A DNA stretch of 64,000 bases from Nicotiana tabacum (taxonomy: Eukaryota; Streptophyta; Magnoliopsida; Solanales; Solanaceae), in the NCBI RefSeq assembly GCF_000715075.1, contig NC_134087.1, positions 158,769,436-158,833,435 of the forward strand. The letters run 5' to 3'. Shown here in pieces: positions 22,159-33,091 of the stretch (position 1 is the first letter of the stretch; each line of letters begins with the position of its first letter). A program made the translations under genes and the position numbers. The notes under the pieces are model-generated. The model did no database searches. It was not told the DNA's origin and saw only the letters and a program-made list of their open reading frames with translations.

Positions 22159-23016
22159 TAATCTACTTGGTCCTTGAAAGACCTTCTCCATGCTTGGCTC
22201 TTTTGACCCCATCAATCATATTTCCCAGATCGTGCATATCTAGAAATAAGTAAGCTTTTTCCAACTTTCCTCCTTCATCGTCATCCCTGCCATGGCAATC
22301 CAAAAGTTTCTTTCTCATCTTCCCTTATAGCTCCATCAGTCCTTGTTCCAGGTATTCCAATCTTTCCATTGACTTAGTGGCAATCCCCTTCCATTCCCTT
22401 ATCGCCTCCATGTTCACTTTGTGCTGCTACAGATTTTTAGCTTCGGACTTGAACACCCTTTTGCGTAGCCTCTTGTACTTAACATGTGCCTCATCTACCT
22501 CATCTATGATCATATACTTTAGGTTGACTCCTAGATTGACGTCCCCAGCTATGCCGTCTTCCATCCAGGATAGATAGTAGTACATATGGCCAGTGTGATA
22601 CCTGTTTGGCTCAATAGTTTCTCCTTCTACAATGATCTTTTGGGTCCACATATGTTGCGCTTCGAACTTGAACGAGATGACATCTCCCTTGAAATCTGCC
22701 TTGTATTGGACCATGTTGGAAACCCAAGGTATGACCTATGTTCTTCCAGATTGTCTCATTACCCTTATAGGAGCGTAAGGGTAGATACCTCGCAGCCCGA
22801 TCAGCACCAAGTGAGTAGTCCCCTTCGATCTGATGATGAACTCACTACTAGGAAATCATTCAGACATCCAATGCACCTGCTCGTCTATCAGATTGCTGAA
22901 GAAACGCACCCAACCTACAACATTTCCAGCCTTTGCTAACATGTCTGGAATAGACGTCATTTTCTTTGGGTGATAGTTGGCTATGTAGTCATCCAATGGC
23001 CTTCGCATAAGCTCTT
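22159..23016 (-). pseudogene. Ogre5 ORF1, C-terminal part
   Basis: Continues ORF1 from the other side of Gyp6. On the minus strand: PLDDYIANYHPKKMT, VGWVRFFSNLIDEQVHWMSE, then after a frame change YPYAPIRVMRQSGR and a stop, KADFKGDVISFKFEAQHMW, YYYLSWMEDG and a charged helical tail (HVKYKRLRKRVFKSEAKNL) with further stops to about 22160. Ogre9 has the same protein at 60930-61758. The function of Ogre ORF1 is not known. The alternation of W and aromatic residues resembles a plant mobile domain (inference). Confidence 0.72.
23012..23016. repeat. Target site duplication of Gyp6 (left copy CTCTT)
   Basis: CTCTT just before TGTTACATCTC; the right copy is 40773-40777, just after GTCATGACA. ORF1 of Ogre5 reads across the joined flanks. 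Confidence 0.9.
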
Positions 23017-24533
23017 TGTTACATCTCGCATTTTCATACGTTAAATGTTTCGTCATCAGTTAATTGACGTAGACTGGGGGATGATATTATCATGACGTTA
23101 AAGTATTTATGCTATTTATAACAAGCGTTAAGTAAGTGTCACGAAGGATAAAGGGTACACGAATTAAAGAAAATGAGTTTCGTGGAAGGTTACCGATTTG
23201 GAATAAAATATGGGTCGAGCGATAATACTCGATATTTATGGACTAGTACCATAAAGGGTACCATATGACCGTGATAGTATGATGCATAAAGTATATTAAA
23301 AAATGAGTAGTATTTTCAGGTAATTTGAGAAAATTCTTAATTATGCGGGTAATTGGTTAATTATCGGGTAACAGGACATTACTTAGTTAATTATTAAATT
23401 ATGAGATAAGATTACCCCCCCCCAAGAAATGTGGCAGAAAGCCACAAACTAAGAGAATGACTCTTAGTTATTTTATCATTAGGTGGCTATCTTCTAAGGT
23501 TAATCGAATTTTAATAAGTAAGACTTACTATAAGTCTTGTTTCCATTTTCATTTTGGACAACAATCAAAACGTCTTTGTCATAACGTAAGTCTTTCTTCC
23601 TAGTTCAATGTACTTCAAGAACATAAGCTAAACTCTATCCATAAAGGCTCCAACGAAATGCTTGCACCAAAACAATTCCAACGAAAATTGTTAGAATCGT
23701 AGCAACGTAAAATTTTGCGGTTCTAAAGGAGTACGGTGCAATCTTCTCCAAGAATATTATACGGATTTTTTCCTACTCCAAGTATGTTAAGGCTATCCTT
23801 TCTTTTTTTTCGGCATAGTTCAAGTTATACAAAAGAAACGAGCAAACACACAATTTTCATAAATGACTCTATTCATAAAAATACTAGTGGTCTCTGTGTT
23901 CTTTATTCCCCATGTGACATATTATTATATTTTCTGTTCATGGATCTCAAAATAATACGCAGTTGATAAAGTTTATCCGAAATGAATATTGAGATTATTA
24001 GCATATTTTCATGCATTTATATAGGTATATCGACCCATGACCAGATGGCATTATATACACTTATTTATATGTATATATATGTATAAGGGATATGGGAAAA
24101 GGTTACGGCGTTATATATGCACCACCACCTGATCAGTTGGTATATGTTAATGATGTTGCTCACAGTGACCGAGACGATATGATGGGATTCTCTCATAGGC
24201 TTGATGATATTATGTACACCTATACCTATGCATGACACAACATTTATATGCACGTGCATGACATTATAAATGTTTTACAATTTACAAAGATATTCAGATT
24301 TACAGACGAATTTATTATTTCCATGTTTCATCTATCTCTTTTACGTACTGATTTTCATGCCTTACATATTCAGTACATTTTTTGTACTGACGCCCTATTT
24401 CACGGGGCCAGTGTTTCATGCCCGCAGGTGTAGGTAGGCAAGCTGACAATCCCCCTTCTTAGGATCCTTGATCAGCGGGAGTTGGCGTGCTCCACTTGAT
24501 ACGGATCTGTTTTTAATTTTGGTACGATATGCT

Positions 24534-24596
<63 letters not shown>

Positions 24597-24913
24597 GTAT
24601 GACGTGGCTCAGTTTTGTGTTTGTACAGTTGTATTTCTATTAGAGGTCTGTAGATAGTTATGTACAGTTGGATAGTATGTGGCCTTGCCGGATTTCAGTT
24701 TTGGGTATGTAGTTGTCTATCGCGGCCTTGTCAACTCACCCACTGTAATCCGCACGTATATGTATATATGTCTTTTGGACAGGTTTTCTTTGCGCATGTT
24801 ACTCTCGTAATTCAACAGATATTATTCATGTTTATATCTCAGTCTCATGCTTAAGGGTGTTCGGCAGGTAGGACTCGGGCACTCATCGCGGCCCATTGGT
24901 TTGGGTCGTGACA
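23017..24913 (+). repeat. Gyp6 5' LTR (1897 bp)
   Basis: Begins TGTTACATCTCGC and ends GGGTCGTGACA. It matches 37657-38244 plus 39682-40772, and in reverse the Gyp7 LTRs. No gene in it. Confidence 0.9.
24536..24594. repeat. (GT)n(AT)n microsatellite
   Basis: About six GT followed by more than twenty AT units, in the Gyp6 5' LTR. The 3' LTR has only a short ATATATAT here (about 40444), so it expanded after insertion or shrank in the other copy. Confidence 0.92.
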
Positions 24914-24916
24914 CGA

Positions 24917-24930
24917 TAGTATCAGAGCAG
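24917..24930 (+). other. Gyp6 primer binding site (one base altered)
   Basis: TAGTATCAGAGCAG, one base from TGGTATCAGAGCAG as seen in Gyp7. It lies three bases past the LTR end. Complementary to initiator tRNA-Met. Confidence 0.82.
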
Positions 24931-25105
24931 TTTTGTCCTAGGGTTATCCGCAGACCGTGTCTAGTAGACTCTTATTTATGGGTGTGTTGTGCACCACACT
25001 TATAGATAGGAGGCTATATGACATATAGGATGTTATCCTCTCCTTTTATCTCAGATCATGCAAGATAATAATTTATGTTCCTAACAATATATTATGTTTT
25101 CAGCG

Positions 25106-25856
25106 ATGCCTCCGAAGACTACAACTGCCTAGAAGGGAAAGTCTATGGTTGGAGAGACTACTAATCGAGCGCCACGAGTTACCAGGTCTCGGGGAGAGTC
25201 TCATGGTGAGATTCCATCTCAGACTTCACATACCCCGCCCTTTCCAGAAGTGCTCCGAGGGGCACTAGCTCCAGCGTGCGCCCCTGTACATCCATCCCCT
25301 CCGCCAGATGCACCGGGTCAGGAGATGAGAAATGCTATTTAGCTATTAACCCGATTAGTAGTCGCACATGCTCGACGTCAGAAAGTAGGTATTGGTCATG
25401 TAGATAGGTCTGTTAGTGCGAGGGTTCGTGACTTTATTAATTCAGACCCTCTGGTATTCACTGGGGAAGATCCAAACGAGGACCCCTAGTTATTATTGAG
25501 AGAATGCAGAGAAAATTAAGGGTAATGAAGGCCACTGCGACTGAGTTAGTTGAGCTAGCTTCCTATAGACTCCGAGATGTTGCAGTTAATTGGCACGCAT
25601 CTTAGGAATTGTCCAGAGGTGAGGATGCCTTTCCAGCAGTATGGCAGGAGTTTACAGAAGCTTTCTTCGTCATTATAAGCCACCAGAGCTTAGATGGGCC
25701 AGAGTTGATAGGTTTTTGACCCTTCAGCAGGGTAACATGAGTGTTCGGAAGTATAGTCTTCAGTTTGATTCATTGGCTAGGTATGCTCCCACTACTATAT
25801 CTAAGATGGAGGATCGGGTCCACCGGTTCGTGATGGGATTAGAGCCTCACTTGCTT
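25106..25856 (+). pseudogene. Gyp6 gag (stops; C-terminus deleted)
   Basis: ATG at 25106 (MPPKTTTA), in the same place as gag in Gyp7. TAG stops fall at about 25130, 25340 and 25486, each where related proteins have Gln (CAG). Visible parts: RAPRVTRSRGESHGE, a Pro-rich stretch, VRDFINSDPLVFTGEDPNED, then MKATATELVELASYRLRDVA and FLTLQQGNMSVRKYSLQFD, SLARYAPTTISKMEDRVHRF. The frame ends at GLEPHLL and is joined directly to RT sequence. Capsid function in relatives; dead here. Confidence 0.88.
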
Positions 25857-25944
25857 AAAGGACTTGCTGTAAAAAGGCTTTATTAGACCCAGTACATCAC
25901 CATGAGGAGCGCCTGTGTTATTTGTAGGGAAGAAATATGGTTCC
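25857..25944 (+). pseudogene. Gyp6 RT start after internal deletion, cut by Gyp7
   Basis: The DNA reads GGACTTGC.GTAAAAAGGCTTTAT, then GTACATCACCATGAGG and TTATTTGTAGGGAAGAAA. This corresponds to the RT fingers of Gyp7 ([23 protein letters not shown]) at about 30775-30855 on the minus strand. It follows gag with no protease or zinc knuckle between. It ends at GGTTCC, where Gyp7 is inserted, and continues at 34763 with TTACGGATGTGTATTGATTA. Confidence 0.82.
25940..25944. repeat. Target site duplication of Gyp7 (left copy GTTCC)
   Basis: GTTCC before TGTCACGACCC; the second copy is 34763-34767, after GAGATGTAACA. Confidence 0.92.
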
Positions 25945-27878
25945 TGTCACGACCCAAACAAATGGGCCACGACGGGTGCCCGAGTCCTACCTATCAAACA
26001 CACCTAAGCATTCGTCTAAGATATAAACTTGAATAATATCTTTTGAATTACGAGAATAATATACATGAAGGAAACCTTCCCAAAAAGGCATACGTACATA
26101 TACATGCAACATACGTAGGGCGAGCCGTTAAGGCTGCTATAGGCAACTATATACCTCAAAACTGGAAGTCGGCAAGGCCACATACAGCCCAACTAGACAT
26201 ATAGTCTACAAACCTCTAATAGAAATATAACTGTACAAAGACGGGACTGAGCCACGTTATAACCATATATATACAAACATATCGTATCAAAATCAAAAGC
26301 AGCTCCAGATCAAGTGGAGCACGCCAACTCTTGCTGATCAAGGATCCTAAGAATGGGGACTGTTAGCTTGCCTACTTGCACCTACGGGTATGAAATGCAG
26401 GCCCCGTGAGATAGGGACTCAGTACGAAAAATGTACAGAGTATGAAAGGCATGAAAATTAGTACGTAAAAGACATAGATGAAACATGGAATAAAGAAATC
26501 CATCTGTAAATCTGAATAACTTTGTAAATTCTGAAATATTTATAATGTCATGCACGGCGTATAAATGCCGTGTCATGCATAGGTATGGGTGTACATAATA
26601 TCATCAAGCCACTGAGGGCATTCCATCATATCGTCTCGGCCACTGTGGGCTACATCATCAACATATACCAACTGATCAGGTGGTGGTGCTTATATAACGC
26701 CGTAACCTTTTTCACATATATTTATACATATAAATACGCGTATATAACACCATCTAGTCATGGGTAAATGTACGTATATAAATGAATTAAATGCATGAAC
26801 AATGTGTAATAATCTCAATATTCCTTCTGGATAAACTTTTTCAACTGCGTATTGTTTTGAGTCCCATGAACAGAAGATATAACAATATGTCATATGGGGA
26901 ATCAAGAACAAAGAGACCCCAATTATTTATATGAATACAATTAATGTGTTTGCTCGTTTCTTCTGTATATCTTGGACCATGCCAAAAAGAAAGAAGGAAT
27001 AGCCTTAACATACCTGGAGTAGGGAAAACTCCGTATAATATTCTTGAAGATTGCACCGTACTCTTTTGTAATCGCAAAATTTTGATGGAATTACGCTTCT
27101 GTTCCTTGAAGTATTTTGGACGAAAATAAGCTTCTGCTTTTTGAAGCAATTTGAACTAGGAAAGCTTCTGCTTTTTTGAAGTTTTTGAACGAAATTAGCT
27201 TCTGCTTCTTTGAATTTTTTTGAACAAAATTAGCTTCTGCTTCTTTGAAGTTTTTGAATGAATTAGGCTTCTTTTCCTTGAAGCCTTTGAACTAGGAAAG
27301 ATGGAGGAATATGTCTCTTGGTTTGGATTTTATACGTTTTTGGTTCTATTTTTTTCCAAAATGAATGGAACAAAACCATTGCTCTTATTCAATTCCAATA
27401 ACTCCTAGATAGCCACCTAGGACTACATGACTACTTAGTCATTTCTAGATTTGTGGCTTCTTGGCAAGTTTTAGGTATGTAATTTATTAATTTCTATCCA
27501 TTTATTAGTTAATTGGGTAATGTCCCATTTCCTGGTAATTAACAAATTACCCGTATAATTAAGAATTATCTAAAATTACTAAAAATACTACTTTTTTTTA
27601 GTATACTTTATACATCATATTATCACGGCCATATGGTACCTTGTATGGTACTAGTCCATAATTATTAGGTATTATTGCTCGACCCGTATTTTATCCCAAA
27701 TTAGCCACTTTCAACGAAACTTTTTTCTTTAATTTGTGTACCCTTTATCCTTCATGACACTTATTTCTCGCTTGTTATAATTAGTGTAAATACATTAACC
27801 TCAAGATAATATCACCCCTAGTCCTTGTCAATTAACTGAAGACGAAACTTTTAGCGTACGAAAACGTGAGATGTAACA
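25945..27878 (-). repeat. Gyp7 3' LTR (1934 bp)
   Basis: On the minus strand it starts TGTTACATCTCACG and ends GGGTCGTGACA. It is about 260 bp longer than the 5' LTR, which has two deletions. No gene. Confidence 0.9.
27120..27295 (-). repeat. Tandem array of about 34-bp units in Gyp7 3' LTR
   Basis: Five units beginning GCTTCTGCTTCTTTGAAG (plus-strand reading), each followed by a TTTTTGAACGAAATTA-like part. The unit start is itself partly self-complementary (CTTC...GAAG). The same array is at 33975-34175. Gyp6 LTRs do not show it at the matching place. Confidence 0.85.
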
Positions 27879-27891
27879 TCCTTCCCACCTT
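27879..27891 (-). other. Gyp7 polypurine tract
   Basis: On the minus strand AGGTGGGAAGGA directly before TGTTACATCTC. Confidence 0.8.
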
Positions 27892-28099
27892 AGAAATATT
27901 CGTCCTCAAATGTTTAACTCTTCAGGATCTATATAACATTGGCACAGTCGCCATTGTAACAGTTCTACTACCAACTCTTCCGTTAGAAACCCAATAATTT
28001 AACGCCACATATGACCACAATCATTATAACGAAGATGGCCTCACACAACCAATAACAATAGCTAACACAAGAATTCGTACACGTACCTTGAGGTTATGA

Positions 28100-28327
28100 C
28101 ATCTCAATCCGACCCTTCTCTTGAGGAGGAAATAAGTAGGGATATCTAGACTTCATGTCATCCGCAGCCTCCCAAATCATTTCTTCCACATTATTGTTTC
28201 TCCATAAAACCTTCACGGAGGCTACCTCCTTATTCCGTAGCTTGCGGATTTGTCAGTCTAGGATGGCAACCGGAATTTCCTCGTATGACAAGTCCTCTGT
28301 AATTTTTACATCATCTGTGGGCACCAC
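28100..28327 (-). pseudogene. Gyp7 chromodomain
   Basis: On the minus strand: LSYEEIPVAILD, a TGA, then IRKLRNKEVASVKVLWRNNN and VEEMIWEAADDMKSRYP. This is the expected chromodomain core with an aromatic helix, homologous to the end of Gyp6 pol (about 37265-37400). Likely role in relatives: binding methylated histone H3 and steering integration to heterochromatin. Confidence 0.82.
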
Positions 28328-29190
28328 TCAGGTAGGATCACCAATACACTTTCGTAACATAGATACGTGAAAAATCGGATGGACAGACTCCAATTCCGAG
28401 GGAAATTCTAACTCATAAGCTACTTGGCCCACTCTCCGAATGATCCTATAAGGCCCATTATATCGTGGGCTATGTTTGCCTTTCTTGCCAAACCTCATCA
28501 CACCCTTCATAGGTGACACCTTTAAGAATACCCACTCATCTAATCCGAACTCTAAATCTCATCGTCGCACGTTAGAATATGACTTCTGACGACTCTAAGC
28601 TGTCAATAGTCGATCTCGTGTCAGCTTTACTTTTTCTATGGCTTGCTGAAGCAGGTCTGGCCCATGTAACCCAGATTCTCCAATATCAAACCACCCTATA
28701 GGAGATCTGCACCTGCGCCCATACAAAGCCTCGTACGGAGCCATCTGGATACTGGAGTGGTAACTGTTATTATATGCGAACTCAATAAGCGGCAGATGAT
28801 CATCCCAGCTACCTTTAAAATCTATCACACAAGCTCGTAACATATCCTCAAGTGTCTGAATAGTACGCTCAGCCTGTCCGTATGTCTAGGGATGAAATGT
28901 TATACTAAGACTTACTTAAGTTCCCAATCATTTTTGGAAGGACCTCCAGATGTAAGCTGTAAATTGAGCTCCTCTATCCGAGAGAATAGATACAGGGACA
29001 CCATGCAGTCATACTATCTCCTTAATATAAATCTTTGCATAATCCTCTGAGGAATATATAGTCCTAACGGGCAAAAAATGGGCTGACTTTGTAATCCTAT
29101 CAACAATCACCCATATTAAATCGAACTTATGTTGGGTACGAGGTAAGCCTATGATGAAATCCATATTGATTATTTCCCATTTCCAAGTCG
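28328..29190 (-). pseudogene. Gyp7 integrase core and C-terminal domain
   Basis: Minus strand, in three broken parts. About 29190-28860 has the first Asp region and DRGAQF-like sequence with shifts and a nonsense codon; 28843-28595 reads LRACVIDFKGSWDDHLPLIE, FAYNNSYHSSIQMAPYEALY and GRRCRSPIGWFD; 28519-28328 reads [20 protein letters not shown] and [12 protein letters not shown]. It integrates cDNA in active relatives. Frames are interrupted near 28870, 28590 and 28530. Confidence 0.86.
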
Positions 29191-29195
29191 GAATC

Positions 29196-29690
29196 TCAAT
29201 AGCCTACAATAATCCACCGGGGTTTTTTATGCTCAATCTTAACCTGCTGATAGTTAGGACACTGAGCAACAAACTCTGCTATATCCTTTTTCATTGCATC
29301 ACACAAATATACTTCCTTGATATCATGATACATCTTTGTTGCTCCTGGATGGATAGAATAACAAGAATAGTGAGTTTCTCTCATAACCTGCCGACGCAGC
29401 CCTGCAACATTAGGCACACATAATCGCCCTCGATATCTGAGGACCCCATCTTCTGCAATTTCAAACGGTGTCTTCTCTTTCTGAAGGGTGGTATCCCTAT
29501 TATGAACTAACACAAGATCCTCGTACTGGCGTTCCTTTACTTCAGTTACTAAAGAGGATGTTGTCGTAGCCTGAATAGTAATTCCAATATCACCTAAGTC
29601 CAGTAACTGAACTCCAAGACTAGCTAAATGATGAACCTCATAGGCTATTCCCCTCTTTTTTGGCTGTAACTACGATAGGTTACCAATAGA
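29196..29690 (-). pseudogene. Gyp7 integrase H2C2 region and tether
   Basis: On the minus strand: EKTPFEIAEDGVLRYRGRLC, VMRETHYSCYSIHPGATKMY and AEFVAQCPNYQQVKIEH. The second Cys of the H2C2 zinc site is Tyr (CPNYQQ instead of CPNCQQ). Upstream to about 29690 lies a variable linker with one stop. Confidence 0.82.
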
Positions 29691-30296
29691 TCTATGTCTG
29701 AGGGCGTCGGCTACTACATTCGCCTTCCCTGGATGGTATAAAATATCAACGTCATAGTCTTTAAGTAGCTCCAACCATCTCCTTTGATGTAGATTCAATT
29801 CGTTTTGCTTGAAGATGTACTAGAGGCTCTTATGACCCGTATAAATATCAACATGAATGCCATACAAGTAGTGCCTCCACATCCTTAGTGCATGAATAAT
29901 CGTAGCTAACTCTAAATCACGGGCCGGGTAGTTCTTCTTGTGCTTTCTTAGTTGTCTAGAAGCATAAGCCACAACCTTACCATGCTGCATCAGCACACAA
30001 CCCAACCTAATGCCTGAAGCGTCACAATAGATAACGTAACCATCTGTCCCTTTTGGAAGAGTTAGAACCGGTGCTGACGTTAAGCTATCATGTAATGCCT
30101 GGAAATTCCATTCGCAAGCATCAGTCCATTGAAAATTTGCTCCCTTCTGAGTCAACTTTGTCAAAGGTGCTGAAAGGGAAGAAAATCCCTCTACAAATCT
30201 CTTGTAATAACCTGCCAAATCGAGGAAGCTACGAACTTCCATCAGTGTTGTGGGTCTAGGCCAAGTCTTCACTGCCTGAGTCTTTTGTGCATCCAC
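29691..30296 (-). pseudogene. Gyp7 RNase H domain
   Basis: An open frame (30296-29820) holds [52 protein letters not shown] (first Asp), [16 protein letters not shown] (Glu) and DIYTGHKSL. The third catalytic Asp, expected in YTDHKSL, is Gly here. A TAG stop at about 29820 replaces the Gln of SLQ; the tether [21 protein letters not shown] part follows to 29691. Confidence 0.86.
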
Positions 30297-31053
30297 CCGG
30301 ATGCCTTCACCTGAAATGATATACCCAAGGAAAACTACAAAGTTTAACCAGAATTCACATTTAGAGAATTTTGATACAACTTCCCTTTTTGTAGAGTTCT
30401 GAGCACAGTACGCAAATGATTTGCATGTTCAGCCTCTAAACAAGAATATACCAATATATCGTCGATATATACAATTACGAAAAAGGGCCTGAACACCAGG
30501 TTCATCAAATCCATGAATACTACTGGGGCATTGGTCAAACCGAACGACATAACACGAAATTCAAAGTGCCCGTATCTGGTTCTAAATGTTGTCTTCAGAA
30601 TATCTTCCTCCTTAACCCTTACCTGTAGTACCCGAACCTCAAGTCTATTTTTGAAAAACACTTGGCACCTTGCAACTTATCAAATAAATTGTCAATCCTC
30701 GGGAGCGGGTACTTATTCTTGATCGTCACATTATTCAACAGTTTATAATCAATACACATCCATAAGGAACTATCTTTCTTCCTCACAAATAACACAAGTG
30801 CTCCCCACGGTGATGTACTAGGTGTGATAAAGCCTTTTTCAAGCAAGTCCTTTAGTTGTTCTTTCAACTCTTTCAGCTCTACATGGGCCATTCTATAGGG
30901 AGGAATAGATATTGGAGGGAGTATCTGGTAGTAGGTCAATAGCAAACTCAATTTATCGATCTGGCGGAAGGCCTGGGAGTTCATCATGAAAAACATCAGG
31001 AAACTCATTAACCACAGGGATGGACTGAATGGTTGGTGACTCCACTTCCACAT
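30297..31053 (-). pseudogene. Gyp7 reverse transcriptase
   Basis: On the minus strand: [40 protein letters not shown] and [14 protein letters not shown] (31053-30619); a frame change; then [31 protein letters not shown] and the catalytic box [10 protein letters not shown], intact, near 30465; then the thumb to 30297. The box is preserved but the frame is broken between fingers and palm (about 30620-30660) and again near 30350. Confidence 0.88.
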
Positions 31054-31612
31054 CCTGAACCCGAACTAAGTGATAAATACAGCCATTTCTAATCATCTTC
31101 CTTGCCTTGAGATAGGAAACGAATCTTTCTCTCAGCGATGTCGTATTACCTTTCCACTCCAAAATAGGATCCCCTGGAAATTGAAATCGGACTATATTTG
31201 ATCTACAATCAACATTGGCATGACAAGAAGCTAACCAATCCATACCCATTATAATATCAAATTCTACCATATTTGACTAGATTATGTTTGCTACGGTAGA
31301 TCGACCATGAACTACTATTATACAACCCTTATATACTTGCTTAGCTATCACTAAGTCCCCAACAGGTGTAGACACCTCAAAAGGTTTAACTAATTAAGGT
31401 TTTATTTCAAACTTACTAGCAACAAACGGAGTAACGTATGATAAGGTGGAACCTGGGTCAATTAGCTTATATACATCATATGAGGAGACTGATAATATAC
31501 CTGTAACAACATCAGGCGATGACTCCTCGTCCCATCGTCCTGACAATGCATAATTGCGGTTTTGAGGACTGCTCAAGCTAGATACTCTACCTCTGCCTCT
31601 ACCATGACTCAT
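30953..31612 (-). pseudogene. Gyp7 aspartic protease and linker
   Basis: Active site in the frame 31612-31394: DVYKLIDPGSTLSYVTPFVA (D-P-G-S, the form typical of plant gypsy). A second frame, 31270-30953, has MVEFDIIMGMDWLASCHANV, VRFQFPGDPILEWKG and [20 protein letters not shown], leading to RT. One stop and one shift lie between. It cleaves the Gag-Pol precursor. Confidence 0.85.
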
Positions 31613-31689
31613 TAGTTCTTGTGGACCTTGCCCAGGGGGGCGTACTGATGATGATGAACCAGCAACAGATCACGCTGGCTAAGCTATGC

Positions 31690-31830
31690 TTGCGTCACCT
31701 CTCATCGGACAATCCCTCATAACGTGTCCCGGATAACCACAAGTATAACAAATACCTAATCACATACAACACTGCCCGATATGCTACTTACCACATTGAG
31801 CACATCGTGGCAAGGGCGGCCTCATCTGAT
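31690..31830 (-). pseudogene. Gyp7 gag zinc knuckles (two CCHC)
   Basis: On the minus strand CAQCGK followed by a TAG, HIGQC, and a second knuckle CYTCGYPGHVMRDC. Two CCHC knuckles at the end of gag bind element RNA. The first is broken by the stop. Confidence 0.8.
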
Positions 31831-32897
31831 TTGACTAACCCCTATACTGAGAACCTGAGGCCCTGAAATTCTGACTAGACATTGAATACATGGAAAGATA
31901 AAATCTCTTACCGCCAAACTGAGGGGGCGCACTAGACGATGGGCTTGATACCTCGGGTACCACTACCTCTGACCACCTCGAAACTCACTAGAAGGACCCG
32001 AAGACCTCGCTCTCTTATTCTGGGCCCTATCATGCTCATGATCGGCCCTCTATTTCTGTTTACGCTCCTCTACACCCTGAGCGTATGCATGAATACGAGA
32101 AATATACATGTCTAGATAAAGTGAGACCGACATAACATCGTTAAGCAAGTGAGGCTCTAATCCTATCACGAATCGGTGCACCCGATCCTCCATCTTAGAT
32201 ACAATAGTGGGAGCATACCTAGCCAATGAATCAAACTGAAGGTTGTACTCCCGAACACTCATGTTACCCTGCTAAAGGGTCAACAACCTATCAACTCTGG
32301 CTCGTCTAAGATTTGGTGGAAATTAATGATGAAGAAAAGCCTCTGTAAACTTCTCCCATACTGCTGGAGGGGCATCATCACCTCTGGACAATTCTCAAGA
32401 CTCTTTCCATTTAACTGCAACATCTCAAAGTCTATAGGAAGCTAGCTCAACTGACTCAGTCGCGGTGGCCTTCATTACCCTTAATGTCCTCTATACTCTA
32501 TCAATAAATAACTAAGGGACCTCATTTAGATGTGCCCTAGTAAATATCGGATGGTCTAAATTAATGAAGTCACAAACCCTCGCACTGACGGACCTATCTA
32601 CATGACCAATATCTACTTTCTAACACCGAGCTTGTGCGGCTACTAATCGGGGTAATAGCTGAATAACATCTCTCATTTCCTTACCCGGTGTATCTAACTG
32701 AGGTATTGAATGTACAGGGGCGGGCGCTGGAGCTGGTGCCCCTCGGAGCTCTTCTAGAAAGGGCGGGGTATGTGATGTCTGAGATGGAATCTCACTATGA
32801 GACTCTCCCCTAGCCCTAGTAACTTGTGGCGCTCAACTAGTAGTCTCACAAGTCATGGACTTTTCTTCTTCTGGGCGGCTGTAGTCTTTGGAAGCAT
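31831..32897 (-). pseudogene. Gyp7 gag
   Basis: ATG at 32897 (MLPKTTA), 177 bp after the PBS. Capsid core pieces: MSVREYNLQFDSLARYAPTI, VSKMEDRVHRFVIGLEPHLL and YISRIHAYAQGVEERKQK (32262-32050). Upstream parts are in several frames with stops. The C-terminal Ser/Arg/Gly-rich part leads to the zinc knuckles. Confidence 0.82.
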
Positions 32898-33073
32898 CGC
32901 TGAAAATATAACATATCATTAGGAACATGAATTTCTTATATTGCACGATCTAAGATAAAAAGAGAGGATAACATTCTATATGTCCTGTAGCCTCCATCTT
33001 ATAAGTGTGGTGCACAACACACCCATAAAGAAGACTCTACTAGACACGGTCTGTAGACAACCCTAGGACAGAA

Positions 33074-33087
33074 CTGCTCTGATACCA
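33074..33087 (-). other. Gyp7 primer binding site
   Basis: On the minus strand TGGTATCAGAGCAG, complementary to the 3' end of initiator tRNA-Met, four bases after the LTR end. Confidence 0.92.
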
Positions 33088-33091
33088 CTTT

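Noticed and set aside
22300..24913. Plus-strand frames in this stretch (for example 22586-22939) as genes
   Set aside because: They are shadows of the minus-strand Ogre5 ORF1 or lie in the Gyp6 LTR.
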